Assembly: GCF_000346465.2 (NCBI RefSeq)
Contig: NC_034009.1
Coordinates: 34,851,557 to 34,915,556 of the forward strand
Source of the DNA: Prunus persica
Lineage: Eukaryota; Streptophyta; Magnoliopsida; Rosales; Rosaceae
DNA: 64,000 bases
Direction: 5' to 3'
Of this stretch, positions 48,911 through 60,620 are shown in pieces. The notes beneath the pieces are model-generated. The model had not been told where the DNA came from, searched no databases, and worked only from the letters and a program-made list of their open reading frames with translations. A program made the position numbers and the translations under genes. The stretch's first letter is position 1. Every line of letters begins with the position of its first letter.

Positions 48911-49690
48911 CTGTTTGTCAAAAACAGCAAAACAACCCTACGAGAGTGAAATTCACAAACCATTCAAGGGTTTATTGGACATAAAACTTAGAATTCCCCA
49001 CCATTTATTGGTTGGGATTTGGTGGACTGACGTGAGTTAGAAAAATATATACTGAAAAAGTACAACCCCGCTTGTCAAAACAGAAAAACAACACTACAAC
49101 ACCGAAATTCACAAACCAGGGTTTCCTAGACAGAAATTTTGAATTCGCCCACCATTTCTTGGCTAGGAGGACTTGGTGGAGTGATATGTGTTAGATAAAA
49201 ATACAGTGAGAAAAACACATCACCCGTTTGTCAAAACAGCAAAACAACCCTACATACAGGACCGAAATTCACAAACCATTTGAAGGGTTTCCCAGACAGA
49301 AAATTTTGAATTCCCCTCCATTTCTTGGCTAGGAGGGCTTTGTGGAGTTGTGTGTTATATAAGAATACAGTGAAAAAAACACAATACCCGTTTGTCAAAA
49401 CGGCAAAACAACCCTACAGGACCGAAATTCACAAACCATTTGAAGGGTTTCCTAGACAGAAAATTTTGAATTCCCCTCCATTTCTTGGCTAGGAGGGCTT
49501 AATGGAGTTAAGTGTGTTAGATAAAAATACAGTGAAAAAAACACAATACCCGTTTGGCAAAACAGCAAAACAACCCTACATGACTGAAATTCACAAACAC
49601 CATTTGAAGGGTTTCTTGGACACAAAATTCAGAATTGACCCACCATTTTTTGGTTAGGACTTAGTGAAGTGATGTGAGTTTGATAAAAAT
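48911..49690. repeat. Tandem array, five units of about 160 bp, in the PICKLE 5'UTR intron
   Basis: Units begin near 48911, 49069, 49225, 49389 and 49550 with variants of cgtttgtcaaaacagcaaaa, followed by aaattcacaaacca, agggtttc, gaattccc and ccatttcttggctaggag, and close with ataaaaatacagtgaaaaa. Spacing is 156-164 bases. Units 3-5 are most alike; unit 1 is most diverged. The array fills nearly half of the 1,667-base leader intron (49732-48066). Confidence 0.85.
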
Positions 49691-49732
49691 ATGTAAGCCA
49701 AGCCACAATGTTAAGGAAAGAGAAGGAGTTAC

Positions 49733-49930
49733 CGGAGCTCAACGGATCTGGGGGACCAAGTATTTCGAAAGTGTGCCTGAAGCCCCCTGAACCCAAACGC
49801 CCGAGTTTGGAGCGGGTTAGAGAAATTAACAAAAATTAAAATAAAATGAAAAAAGAAAGAAGAAAAGCGGTGTAGAGAGGGAGAGAGAAAGAGGGCTCTG
49901 ATATTCTTACCCCCGACAGTATAGCATTTT
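49733..49930 (-). other. PKL: Non-coding first exon (5'UTR) of PICKLE, upstream limit approximate
   Basis: A good donor (ctccg|gtaact) ends at 49733 and an acceptor (ttgcag|aat) stands three bases before the ATG at 48062, so a leader exon joined by a 1,667-base intron is likely. The exon is C/T-rich on the sense strand. The transcription start is a guess from composition. Confidence 0.5.
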
Positions 49931-51794
49931 TAGCGTGAAAACACTGTTTGCCTGAGGGCTTTATAAAGCTTTAATCGTGGTTTGCATGGGAATATTAAGG
50001 TTGATCAGGGACCTTAAGGTCTTTTTGTGTTATATAATTAGAATACTATGGTCTTTTTACAAGGTAGGTGTTGGACATTTACCTTGGTTTTGGGGTTTAA
50101 AGTATAATTTGGTAAAAGTACAAGGGTACGGATGATTATGCAGTTGTGGTCTTGGTACATGCATCTTCAAGAACTCTGGGTGCATTTTGTAATAATTGCA
50201 TAATTTTGTGGAAAGGATTTTATAAATATACCTAGGTTTTTTTTTCTTGAAAGATATAGCTTAGGTTTTTATCTTATCTTATGACCCTTACAGTTGAAGT
50301 TCTTAATTTAGAAAGAGAGCATCTCGTTAAAATATGAATTTTTGTTGTAGTTAGTACATAATTTGTGAAATGTCAATCATTGAATACAAAAATAATTTTA
50401 TACTATAATGATCGGCTATTCATAATACAACGTCGCTTACTTATTTATAATACAACATTGTTTACTTTTGTCTTCTTTTATGAATAATCACATTTTTCAA
50501 ACAGTATAGCAATAACGGCTAGTTAAAAAGATATTATCCAGAACAACGATCGCATGACACGTTACACTTTCCAACACACGTGTTGTTACTTACCTCACGT
50601 GCAAAAATAGTTAAAATTATAATATGTCATGTTTCATTTAAAACGTATCTCACTGTTATCACTGACACAACGCATTAAAGACATAAATTTCTTGCCATCA
50701 ATTACAAAAGCTTGTTGCTTCATTTGCAAGTTAAAATACAAATTGTGGATGCAAAGCATAATTTTCAACAACTCTCAAAGATCTATGCACAAGTGTGATT
50801 GGTGAGCAATTGAACATTGTAGTGAAGAAGATGGACATGGGCATTTTTCTCACTACCCAAAGAAAAAAAACATGAACATGCCCTAGGGACAAATATAAGT
50901 TACTTAAAACATTGGGGAGCACTTTACAAAAACCCTAAAACTTTGAGCTTTTTAAAAAGAAAAATTAAAACTTATTTCATATGAAATTGTGCGTCATGTT
51001 TGAGGGGTGTGTGTGTGAGTTAAGGCTCGCATGGAATGGAAGGAAAGAAAGAAGGCAAGCTCATCAATTCGATTGGATTCTTTTTTTGTTGTTGTGCATT
51101 TTGACAAAAGAAGGCAAGCTCATCAATTCGATTGGATTCTTTTTTTGTTGTTGTGCATTTTGACAAGTGGAATTCATGCAGTGCATGCACACACACACAC
51201 ATCAGATGCGAACGTTATTTATGAACTTTCTTAATTTTGTTTGAATCCTAATCTGGAATATATCTAACGGCCAGCGATAAAAAAATCTGACATTTATTTA
51301 CGTTTCGGCAATGACCAATCGAAATATCGCATTTGCAACAAACTCAAACTGGTTTGTTTTTGTTCTAAAGGAAAATTGAAAAAATAAAATAAAAAAACAA
51401 TCCCCCAAAATAAATACAGAAGAAGCACCAAAGTGAGGTTTGAACTCAAGTTGACTTTTGAAGTTATGTTTCAAAACAAAACATTTAGTATGCTATCGTT
51501 CCTCTCAATAGAAAAGGTCATCTTAAAAATAAAAAAAAAACACTCGTACAGCCAAAAATTAATTTCCAATCGAAGCAAAAATAATTACTAAAATTCAGAC
51601 TGCCAAGATAACATGAATGTTGGAATTTCTCAACCGTTGATCTAGTGGGCTCGCAATTGAATCAATGGCTGGTAGTCAGCCACCAACGCATGGACGAGTG
51701 TTCTAATAGTTAAAGAAAGGCCCAAACTATTAACGTAAAAAGCCCATATGAAAATATCGGACTGAAGAATAAGTGGAAAACTGCCAAAAACAAA
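49931..51794. other. PICKLE promoter and spacer to tRNA
   Basis: AT-rich spacer. Apart from the duplicated 59-mer at 51052 and a short AC tract near 51187-51200 nothing is recognisable. No coding frame is credible. Confidence 0.5.
51052..51166. repeat. Recent tandem duplication of a 59-bp unit
   Basis: Two copies starting at 51052 and 51111 are identical over 56 bases (aaggcaagct to tttgacaa), including an interior seven-T run. Absence of differences points to a recent event or strong local homogenisation. Confidence 0.95.
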
Positions 51795-51819
51795 TGCGGT
51801 GAGCGTGGATCGAACACGC

Positions 51820-51862
<43 letters not shown>

Positions 51863-51867
51863 CCCGC
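51795..51867 (-). tRNA. tRNA-Phe (GAA)
   Basis: Minus strand, 73 bases, no intron. Acceptor GCGGGGA (51867-51861), D arm with GCTCAGTTGGGAGAGC, anticodon arm CAGACTGAAGATCTG with anticodon GAA, variable loop AGGTC, T arm with GTTCGATCC, and discriminator A at 51795. The sequence is the same as the classic plant cytosolic tRNA-Phe as I remember it, including the G-A mismatch in the acceptor stem. A run of five T lies just downstream on the coding strand (51790-51786), a pol III terminator. It supplies Phe for cytosolic translation. Confidence 0.97.
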
Positions 51868-52664
51868 AATTGTGAACACAGTTACTTCAAAATGCTATTT
51901 ATACATCGTAAAATATTTAAGTATTAGTTATTTTCTTCTTTACTGTCAACTTTGTTAAGAAAAACTAATTATATATTGATTTGAAATATACAACTCCTCT
52001 TATTTGTAGCAGAATCTAAGTTCAGCAAAACCAAATTATAATAATAATTGAACAAACATAAAGGCGTAAGAGAAGAATTTTCTTTTGGCTTTGTTCTTTT
52101 TATGAACCTCAAAAACACACTACTTCGCGTTCATCAAATGCAACATCTAACCAGCCAGGAGGCTTTTTTTGCTTGTCAATGATAGACTCAAAAGCAAGAC
52201 AAAAAACAACAAACATAGCCGAAGAGAAACAGTAAACATCTGATGCAGATTGCAAGTATAGTGAGTGCAAATCACTTCCATTTTTCCATTAGAAACTCTT
52301 CTTCCAAAGGCACGAGAATTACTTTCACATATCTGAATTCTAAACTAAAAGTCCTAGGGTACTGTGCCACGCCGTAACCCGACTCTTCGGTTGTTTGATA
52401 AAGAGGCAACAGATAAAATGATAATACTGTGTAAAAAGATGTATCAAGTATACAAAGTGCATGGCATGGGGTGAATAGTCTTCAAGATGATTGGTTGGAG
52501 CCGAGGGTGGTGATCGCCGAGTAAACCTCCCTTACAAAGCAAAAAGGCCGTTGAAGCAACTAAGCACGCAAAACAGGCCTTCTATTCCCCATATATGTGA
52601 GAAAACTCTCAAAATTGGTGAAATGTAGAAATTCATATCAAAGAATAACTATCTATCTACCTAT
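51868..52664. other. Spacer and 3' flank of the DOMON-b561 gene
   Basis: AT-rich up to about 52250, then probably 3'UTR of the minus-strand gene. A short (TATC)n tract (about 52647-52670) runs to the stop codon. No gene. Confidence 0.5.
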
Positions 52665-55379
52665 CTATCTGTTCAGAGGCTCTAATTGAACTTCCATTCT
52701 TCCTGAAGTTTGTGATTCTTTCTCTGCATGCACTCCGTTCGGGCTCAACAGATCAACAGAGTCATCTTCCTCCAGGTTCCCCAGCACCCAATTGCTTCTT
52801 CCAAAACTTCTATCCCTCCTTTGTTGTTTTTCACGGTATTCCAGATACATAACTATCAATGCACCAATCAAGAACCAAATTATTAAAGCCCAATTAAGTC
52901 CATGAACATTTTCACCGTCATATCTATCTCCTAAATGCTTCATTCCACTGAACAGTGCTGCAATGCCTACAACAAAGGCACACCTTCCACCGATCACATG
53001 AAAGTACTCCCAAAGAATCCTTTTGGAGGAAACCTCCTCTCCATGAGCTGGTCTCTTAGGCCTTAGGAATGCATTCACTGGTTGTATACACGCCAAAAAT
53101 ATCGCAGTAATCCCAAACTTAACATGCAATGAGCTGACATAGAAACCTCGAAGTTCAGCAACAGCAAAAAGAAGGGCAAGTAGGACGATTACCAAACCTG
53201 AGTACTGCAAATAAACATGAATCTTGTACCACCCATCACCCTTAACATGTTTTAAGTATCTAGCCGCCAGTATTCCACCAGGAAGCAACATACCCCAAGC
53301 GAGAAACATCATAAATCCATGTACAGCTAATACCGGCTGTAAATCCTGCTCCGCCTCTGCAGAACCACGCATAAGAAGTACCCTAATAGGCCTACTGCTC
53401 GTAACAAAATGCATATTTTGTTCACTTAGATGCTCATCTGTCCATGTAGAACCCATTGCCCAAATAACTTTAAGAGGAGTAGTGCGATCAATTATGTTTC
53501 TACACTCCGGTCTATCACTCTTACCACATGATGGATTCAAGGGGCGGGTGAACTCGAATGAAATGATGCCATTTTCTGACCTGCACCTCACGTAAGTCAA
53601 ATTCTCAATTGTTGGATGCACACTCGAGGCATCCTTTCCATCAATCCAATAAGTGTTTACCCGCCCTTTGCCAATGTTATCAATCCAACCCACATAAGCA
53701 TAGCTGTTTACCATTCCCCTGCCAAATCCTATTGCCAAAAAACCGCTCTTCTTCTCACCACGAACAGCAATAGATATCGACTTTTCTGACAATGTCCAAA
53801 ATAACGTAACTTGCTGATCATCCAAAATAACACTGTTATTATACATATCAGGCAGACCCCCATCAACCACCTGCACTCTATAACCCATTTTCTGCTCATA
53901 AAGAGATTGATAATACACTTGGTCTGGAGTATTCCTATCTGGTTGCCAAACCAATTCCATGGGACTGGCTTGAACTCCTTGAGCTTTAGGCCCTCCTGCA
54001 TAAATAGTCTCGGTCACATTCCTCAGGGTAGCATTCCCACCAAGCGGGTCTGAAGTAATGTAGAGCGCAACATTGTGCCCTGCTTGTACAGAAAACTTGA
54101 CAGGCACCCCTCGTTCCACTCTCAACATCGGAGCCTCTTTCTTGTTAATGTACAAAACCTTTGAAGGGTTTGGAGGGTTTGGATAATGCAATGCCGGGCC
54201 AGAAGTAACCACAAGTGGGGCATTGGCATCGGCGATGATGAGATGTTGGTCCTCCTTGTCTTCTGCATCCAGTGGACCCAAACAGTCATTCACATGCTCA
54301 GAAACATTCAGCACCAAATGCCCAAAAACCACAAGCCTTGGTCCCCCATGGTTTTGAGGAAGATAGTGAGGCTGAAGAAGATCCGGGGGCCTTATTGGCC
54401 CCAACGCCCAAATCACCGTCATTTTCTCTGTATGGTTCACCGGCAAATCGTACTTCTTGTCGTCTGATATCAACGGCCTCTGGTACCTAATGAACGACAC
54501 GGCGTCCCTCCTCTGCCCATAAACCAATTTGGTATTGTTAACCTCGCCATTCTGGCCGGGCCCTTCGTATCTCGTATCCGGGCAAACCCCTTTCACCTCA
54601 CCATCCTTGTACAACGTACACTCGCTGTACTTTGTGATGTAAAAATCATTCACAAACGGCAGGCCGTCCTCTTTAAACCCGGTGACGGCGACATCGGCTC
54701 CAAGCATGAGCTCCGAAGTCGAGTTCGGGCTGGACCACCCAAAAGCCATGTAATTCATAGTCCCGGTGGCGGCCTCCAACCCAATATCAATTATATTCTC
54801 TTCAGAAGTCAATGTCCATCTAACCCTGTAGTTCTTCGACAATACCTTACAGTTCTCCAACATAGTCGGCTCCGTGTGGACCCGACCCGTCCCGTTCCCC
54901 GAACCGGTTGCGCTCGACGGCGACGGTGAAGGAGCCGGGTCGGACGATCCGCTTCTGAAATCGCCGAGAATCACGTGCCCGAAGTCGGAGGCGGTGGGGC
55001 GGTCCCACACGGCGAGGACCTGGATCCGATCCCAGGTGACATTGTCCCTCAAACGCACCGTAAAGCTCGCGCTTTTGTAGGTCTCGTTGAGTTTCTGATC
55101 GGAGACTACGAAGCCGGCGCTGAGGTTGGTGAAATCGGGAGCGGCGGCGCCCCACCATTGGACGTCGGAGCCGGGGAGCATGTCGAAATCGGAGACTTTG
55201 AAGGAGCAATCGTCGATTATCTTAATTGAGCCTCGGAGCTGGTGCTGTACCATTTTGAATTCGGACTCGGAGTTGACGAGAGGGCTGGTCTTGGGGCAAT
55301 TGGAACCCGGATCGGCATGGCAGAATGTGAGGAAGAAGAGGCTGAAGAGAAACCCTAGGATGTTGGGTTTGCGAGGCAT
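52665..55379 (-). CDS. DM13, DOMON and cytochrome b561 domain protein (At5g54830-like)
   Basis: Intronless, 904 residues, ATG at 55379. Order: signal peptide (about 1-22, LGFLFSLFFLTFCHA); a DM13 domain (about 45-145, with LRGSIKIIDDCSFKVSDF and VQWWGA); a first DOMON (about 178-330, VRWTLTSEENIIDIGL, MAFGWSS); a second DOMON (about 530-675, TLFWTLSEKSISIAVRGE, FLAIGFGRGM); cytochrome b561 core with transmembrane helices from about 686 to 850 and His687, His721, His752 and His794 in heme-ligand-like places; cytosolic acidic tail. DOMON-b561 proteins pass electrons, usually from ascorbate, across plant membranes. The combination with DM13 matches one conserved plant gene, At5g54830, by memory. 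Acceptor and substrate are unknown. Length and order look complete. A Ser/Pro linker separates DM13 from the first DOMON. Confidence 0.92.
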   Translation of the reverse strand: MPRKPNILGFLFSLFFLTFCHADPGSNCPKTSPLVNSESEFKMVQHQLRGSIKIIDDCSFKVSDFDMLPGSDVQWWGAAAPDFTNLSAGFVVSDQKLNETYKSASFTVRLRDNVTWDRIQVLAVWDRPTASDFGHVILGDFRSGSSDPAPSPSPSSATGSGNGTGRVHTEPTMLENCKVLSKNYRVRWTLTSEENIIDIGLEAATGTMNYMAFGWSSPNSTSELMLGADVAVTGFKEDGLPFVNDFYITKYSECTLYKDGEVKGVCPDTRYEGPGQNGEVNNTKLVYGQRRDAVSFIRYQRPLISDDKKYDLPVNHTEKMTVIWALGPIRPPDLLQPHYLPQNHGGPRLVVFGHLVLNVSEHVNDCLGPLDAEDKEDQHLIIADANAPLVVTSGPALHYPNPPNPSKVLYINKKEAPMLRVERGVPVKFSVQAGHNVALYITSDPLGGNATLRNVTETIYAGGPKAQGVQASPMELVWQPDRNTPDQVYYQSLYEQKMGYRVQVVDGGLPDMYNNSVILDDQQVTLFWTLSEKSISIAVRGEKKSGFLAIGFGRGMVNSYAYVGWIDNIGKGRVNTYWIDGKDASSVHPTIENLTYVRCRSENGIISFEFTRPLNPSCGKSDRPECRNIIDRTTPLKVIWAMGSTWTDEHLSEQNMHFVTSSRPIRVLLMRGSAEAEQDLQPVLAVHGFMMFLAWGMLLPGGILAARYLKHVKGDGWYKIHVYLQYSGLVIVLLALLFAVAELRGFYVSSLHVKFGITAIFLACIQPVNAFLRPKRPAHGEEVSSKRILWEYFHVIGGRCAFVVGIAALFSGMKHLGDRYDGENVHGLNWALIIWFLIGALIVMYLEYREKQQRRDRSFGRSNWVLGNLEEDDSVDLLSPNGVHAEKESQTSGRMEVQLEPLNR

Positions 55380-55797
55380 GAGGGGTGCGAGATCCGGATC
55401 CGATCGGATCTATTTTGTGTGTGGGTTTGGATCCGAATCACTGGTTCTATTCTTAATATGAATTCAGAGATTAAAAAGGGATAGAGAGAGAGCGGAGGAG
55501 GGAAATGATAAAATCACCTGGCGGTGGTCGGAGAAAGCGGATGTGAGGCTCGCCGTCGATGAGCTGTGTCCTTTCTTTCTGTTGGGTGAAAAGAGTAAAG
55601 AGAGAGGAAAATGGGGTGACTCGGTCGGCAGGAACAGAAGACCGAGAGAGCTCGACGTGCGTGAGCTTTTCATAAAGTGGTTTGCCAAGTTCTTTTTTGA
55701 TTCAATTTCAAGGAACAACTTTATTTCTTTTCTCTTTTCGGATCCGAAACATAATAGCGTGCCAGGTGTTTTCTATTTCTCTAAAAAATTTTGTTCT

Positions 55798-56080
55798 TCT
55801 ATATATATAAAACAAAAGGTAGAGAATGGTGAAACATTCAAAATATCAGAAAATGTCCTTGGTTAATGCAAATATTAAGAATTGAAATTATTAATTAAAT
55901 GAGGATAATATGATAAATTCACAATTTTTTGTATTAAAAAAATAAAATTAAAATTAAAAGAAAATTCAGATAATGAATTCTATTTTTATAAAACACAAAT
56001 ATTCATTATCTTTTTTAATTTTAAAATAAATTTAAATTTTTTTAAAAAAAATCTCTCGCATGCACGTGCAGAGACACTAG
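55798..56080 (+). mobile_element. Short Helitron-like non-autonomous element (283 bp)
   Basis: The left end starts tctatatatataaaacaaaa, the right end is a hairpin (tctct, then gcatgcacgtgc, then agaga at 56052-56074) followed by cactag and a T, as expected for TC...CTRR|T Helitron ends. The interior is AT-rich, without frames. The base before the left TC is T and not the expected A, so the left edge is less sure. Confidence 0.5.
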
Positions 56081-57527
56081 TATGTATTTATGGTTGTTAT
56101 TTCGTTTTTATATAAATAAAAAGGGAATTTGTAACTCAAGTAGTATATTAAACTAATCTGTAAAAGAATATAGTTGGACACAGGAAAGAAGGGTACGGAC
56201 ATTGTAACACTAAATTGCTTGTGGAGTTACATTGCAGCTGAATTTTGGGTCGCAGATGCTTCGTGGGGAAAAAAAGGAAAAATTTAAAAAAAAACCTCGG
56301 AAATGCCAAAATATCCCGAGATTTTCGCAGGATGTTCGGTGGAAGCAGCCCATTTGAACATCGTCAACGCCGCTCAACGTAGACAATGGGACTAGCCAAT
56401 CAGCAAGGGAGACGCTTCCTCATGGTTACTAAACTAAAAGTGCTTTTTTTTGTTTGTTTTATGTTTATGCAATCGGTGGAAGCAGTCTTGATTTGTTTAT
56501 GCAACACAGACAGAGACTAGAACATCTGAAAAATAAAATTTATGCGGTCACTCTTATACACTCGGGATTCTTGTTTAAGAATGATGATGAACTGCATTTG
56601 TCATACTGTATGCTCAGCAACAGACGATGACAATAACAGAAGAGTCTTACAGCTGAGTCCTATAGAAGAGTGATAGTGTAGCTGCTGCTTCTGCAAGCTT
56701 TCCCCCATTCCCGCCCACTGTCACTACTCTGTCCAAACTTCATAAAATTGGTGATTCCTTCAACAAGATTCAACTCGGCATCGGCCTTTCAAAATCATGG
56801 AAATAGGTTTGTGACAAATGGAATTACAAAGTTACAAGTAGCATAAGACACTAACACTGAACAAAGTTCCATTCATTAAAGGAAATGACATGATAAAAGC
56901 AATCTTGAGCAGATGAAAGGAAAAATCGCCAGCTACAATATCACTGTGCGTAAGATAAACATCACAAAGACAAGGACTCTCTTTCTTTTCCAAGGCATCT
57001 CTCATTCAGATTCACAAACAGACTATACCTGTAGCTCTAAACTAAGTCCAGCAGCCATAAGCGAACACCTCTGCCCCCAAAAGATACATAAATAGCTAAA
57101 TACAAAACCACCGATGATTGATCAAAGAATAAGTAGCACATCTATATATGGTATCAAATAACTGTTAACTTCTATGAAGTTCAAAAATGTTAGAGATAGA
57201 ACAAGAATGCATCGATCTGCTGCTGCCAAGAACGAGGCAAATGATGATGCTAATGAGAAAGGGGCAATACAGCACTAGAGTCAAATTAGTGAGGAACAAA
57301 ACGCATTGAAAGAAAACGTCATGAACTTTTATTGAAACACTAACTGCAATAATATACAAGAAACTCGGGGCTACATAACCGGTTAAGGTTTCTGTTACAA
57401 GCAAGCAAAGAGGAAAAAGTTAAAACTAAAACAACAATTCTTTTGCGAAAGTGTACAGAGAAAACTACCATGTCTCACACTCGAATAGTCTACAAATATC
57501 CATCAATCTTTTGACAATTATTTTCTT
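56081..57527. other. Spacer and 3' flank of CAF1
   Basis: The part from about 57300 up is likely CAF1 3'UTR. The remainder shows no credible frame, RNA gene or terminal repeats. Confidence 0.45.
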
Positions 57528-58352
57528 TCAATTAGTACTCTGTCCATTCTCAACACCGAGACCATACAATACACCAGCATATTTCTCAGCTGTGCCACCG
57601 AAAAAGGTATCCCTCAATTTCCTAAACGTACAAGCTGTAAGCAAACTGTCTGAGCCTGCTTGATGGCACACACCAACTCTTTCCACTTCCAACAATTCTG
57701 CAAGCTTGTTCAACCCACCATGAAGGCTATTGCAGAACTTCATCAAATGCTTGATATCATACACCACTGGGAAGAAGGCCTTGATCAATTCAAAGAAACC
57801 CGCTTGGGAGTCGGGCAAACTCAGACCAGTCAATAGCTTAAGCAAGTATCCAAAGTCATATCCACTATGAAAAGTAACCCAATGCACTTCAGCATTCAAT
57901 ACAACCCCTGAAGACACCAAAAGCTCACCAAACCGCTTCACATCAATTCCCTTCTCGTTGTTCTTCTTAAAATCAATCCCACATTGCCGCAGCAACTCAA
58001 TCGAATCGCTAGCAAAGATGTCTTCGCTTACATTGAACTCACGGAAATTGAATTGCCAAATGTATTGGTTCTGGGTATCGAGATCAGGAAGTTTACCATT
58101 CTTGTCAGAGAAAGTGAGACCCAATTGAATCAATTTCAACATATCGACATTGTCCTTCAGGGTCTGGTAGTTATAATCATTGATGTTCTTGAAGGCCCCC
58201 ACCGGGCGAAGAACCACACCGGGGAACTCGGTGTCCATAGCAACATAATTATACGTCCCAACAATCTCACGGATTATAGCAAACTCTTCATCAAGATTAT
58301 CACTCCACACTTCTCGGATTTGAATCGAATCCCCTTTCGGTAAAATCGACAT
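57528..58352 (-). CDS. CAF1: CCR4-associated factor 1 (CAF1) poly(A) deadenylase
   Basis: Intronless coding frame of 274 residues starting at ATG 58352 ([16 protein letters not shown]); the two codons before it contain no ATG. It is a DEDD exonuclease: Asp40 and Glu42 in AMDTEFPG, Asp166 in [10 protein letters not shown], and Asp235 in [10 protein letters not shown], with His230 as the fifth catalytic position. All are intact. CAF1 shortens mRNA poly(A) tails in the CCR4-NOT complex in the cytoplasm. Length is typical of the plant clade close to human CNOT7/8. A possible leader intron lies upstream (acceptor tttcag near 58622, donor near 58748), consistent with plant CAF1 genes having untranslated exons, but this was not proven. 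Arabidopsis has several paralogs; which one this matches is not settled (a CAF1-7-like name would be my guess). Confidence 0.95.
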   Translation of the reverse strand: MSILPKGDSIQIREVWSDNLDEEFAIIREIVGTYNYVAMDTEFPGVVLRPVGAFKNINDYNYQTLKDNVDMLKLIQLGLTFSDKNGKLPDLDTQNQYIWQFNFREFNVSEDIFASDSIELLRQCGIDFKKNNEKGIDVKRFGELLVSSGVVLNAEVHWVTFHSGYDFGYLLKLLTGLSLPDSQAGFFELIKAFFPVVYDIKHLMKFCNSLHGGLNKLAELLEVERVGVCHQAGSDSLLTACTFRKLRDTFFGGTAEKYAGVLYGLGVENGQSTN

Positions 58353-59999
58353 TTCCAATATATCAAATCAAGCAACAGGACGATAAATACTATTAAACCC
58401 AGATCTGTAAACAAAGCTTAAAGAGTTCAAGAACTCCCAAAAGAGAAAACCCCAACTTGGTTCAGTCCAAAACGACGGCGTTTTAACGCTTCAACCAGAT
58501 CTAGACCAAACCCAACAGGTTTACAATAAAGGATTAACAAGCAGTCAAGAACCTCAGAACCTGAACTGGATCTTACGGATTGAGCACCAAAACAACAGCG
58601 ACTTTGTGATTCCACTGAGATCTGAAACGAAAGCGATAAGAAAACCATAAATCAGCGACGAACAACAGCACTTAGCTATGGTACAAGGCAGAACCTTGTA
58701 AAGCAAAGATAATTGGAGAAGAAACTCGGAGTAAGTTAAAGATCTGACCTTTGATTTGTGGAATTCAGGCCTGAGATTAACAGATCTGGGACTTGAAAAC
58801 AGTGATTTGGTCTTCTGCGGATAAAACTTCTAGGTCAACGGACCCAGAGATAAAGAGAGCGAAGGGACTGGGGAAGAACGTGGTTTGAGACCTTTACTAG
58901 GGTGGGTTCTTAACGACTGTGAGGTCGCAGCCGAAAGGAGAAAGTGATGTTGCCAAGGAACGGATGAAGGCCACGAAACGCCGCCGTTTTGCTCCCCAAA
59001 TGCACAAAACGACCACGTTTCGTCTTCCCGTGCTTTGTTCAGGATCAATAATTTGCCTTTTGTCAAATACTGATGAGGGATAAGATTAAGCCGTAATCTG
59101 ATAAAATTTTATGAAAAATATCCCAGAAATCAAAAGTTATCTCAACTCTCTCACGTGGGTTTAATGAAATTGTAAAATCATGTCATGCTAAATATTCATG
59201 CAGTTTAGGTTGAATTAATTCAAAATATTGTTTTAAAAAACTGAAAAAGTTTAACTTTTATGCATGTTTATTGGCTTATAAACATTCTAATATGTAAATA
59301 ACTTTTACTCATGTTTAAGTGGTAAAGAACAGCAAATGTGAGCTTAATCAAATTAATTAAGACGAATTTACCCTTCTTTCTACACCCGAGTTTAAATCCG
59401 CAGTAATCTTTCCAACCCAATGTCTAGTGTTTGAATTCCCCACTTCAAAGAGTCGTACTTGATAGGCCACCGGCCACCGCAGTCTGAGTCAACACCTAGA
59501 AGCCATCAGCCCAAATAATTTGGACCGCCCATTTTCGACAGCGAAATGACTCAAAACTAAACAGTATAACTATTTGGGCTTTGCCAAAAGTGTCCAAAAT
59601 TGGACTGTGTGATGGACTGTGTGACAAAGCAGAGAGACACGCACCGTTTTTCGCTTGTCCTATTCTTCTATCTATCCTATTCCTGTCCTATCATTTTGTT
59701 CACATATTGGATGGCCCCAGGGGTCTTTTTTTAATTATATATTTATTTAATTTTGGAAATTAAGAGGTCCAGCTCGATCATGTAGAAGCCACCACTTGTA
59801 ACTTTTTGTCTTACCACTTTTTTAAATTGATTCAATTTTTATCTAATATTAGTAATAATTTTGTTTTGGTACAACAACGTGGTGTCCTCACAAAGCTTCT
59901 TTCTTTGAAGCCATAGTTTTTTTATTAATTGTTTTATTCAATTCAATTTTTTAATTTCACATCTTTAAAAAATTCCTTTATCTTTTTTATATTCTTATA
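58353..59999. other. CAF1 leader, promoter and spacer
   Basis: 58353-58870 is likely CAF1 5'UTR and its intron. Beyond it, to 60000, AT-rich spacer with small unconvincing frames. No gene. Confidence 0.45.
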
Positions 60000-60225
60000 G
60001 CTTGTTTGAGAGTGATTTTGGGAGAACCATAATTACTTATAGAGAAAAGCACCTCCTACGTGCTTCTTCATATAATTACCTTAAATGATTTTAAGTGATT
60101 ATGGGGAGAAGCACATTCTATGTGATTATTCATAAAATCACTAAAAACCACTTTAAATGATTATATAAATAAGTAATTCTCCATAAAAGTTGTTAGCCTA
60201 TTCAGAATTACTTCCAAATAATCCC
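60000..60225. mobile_element. Possible MITE with imperfect inverted ends
   Basis: gcttgtttgagagtgatttt at the left and the inverted right end (gggattatttggaagtaatt) match loosely, and the interior repeats motifs such as aagcac and aaatgatt. No clear target duplication. Tentative. Confidence 0.4.
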
Positions 60226-60530
60226 TTAATCACTTTTAATCATATCATTTTATTTTTATTGTATGAATGACCACTTTCTTTCCTTGAACCCCTTTAATTC
60301 CGCTGCTTTTGTCTTTCTCTTTATGGATCATTGCTTATAAAATTTCCAATAATCTTTTTTTATTTGTAATTAACTGAATTATGCTCATACAAGTTTTACA
60401 ATTATTTGGTAACATAGATAATTTGGTAGTAAACTTGTTCATTATATTGTAAATAATTTAACAATTGACCTATTTTAATCCTAACATCACCTTACATCAC
60501 CGGCTCAAATAGCATTTTTCACATAATTTA

Positions 60531-60620
60531 GGGGTTGTTTAATTACCATGAATCGGGGAAGTAATGAATAGGTATTATAAGAATCATTTCAATTAAGCTG
60601 TTTATTAATAACCATATGAA
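60531..60620 (+). mobile_element. Fragment related to the PIF/Harbinger-like element at 1962
   Basis: atgaatcggggaagtaatgaa, gaatcattt and taagctgtttatta follow in the same order as in the left part of 1962-2916 (aatcggggaactactgaa, gaatcattcc, taagctatttacta). The right end is not recognisable, so it is a truncated or very old copy. Confidence 0.5.

Noticed and set aside
48911..49690. CRISPR-like repeat array
   Set aside because: Units are about 160 bp, diverged and contiguous without unique spacers, in a plant intron.
58830..59066. 78-residue ORF upstream of CAF1
   Set aside because: It is in the probable promoter and 5'UTR region and has no conserved features.
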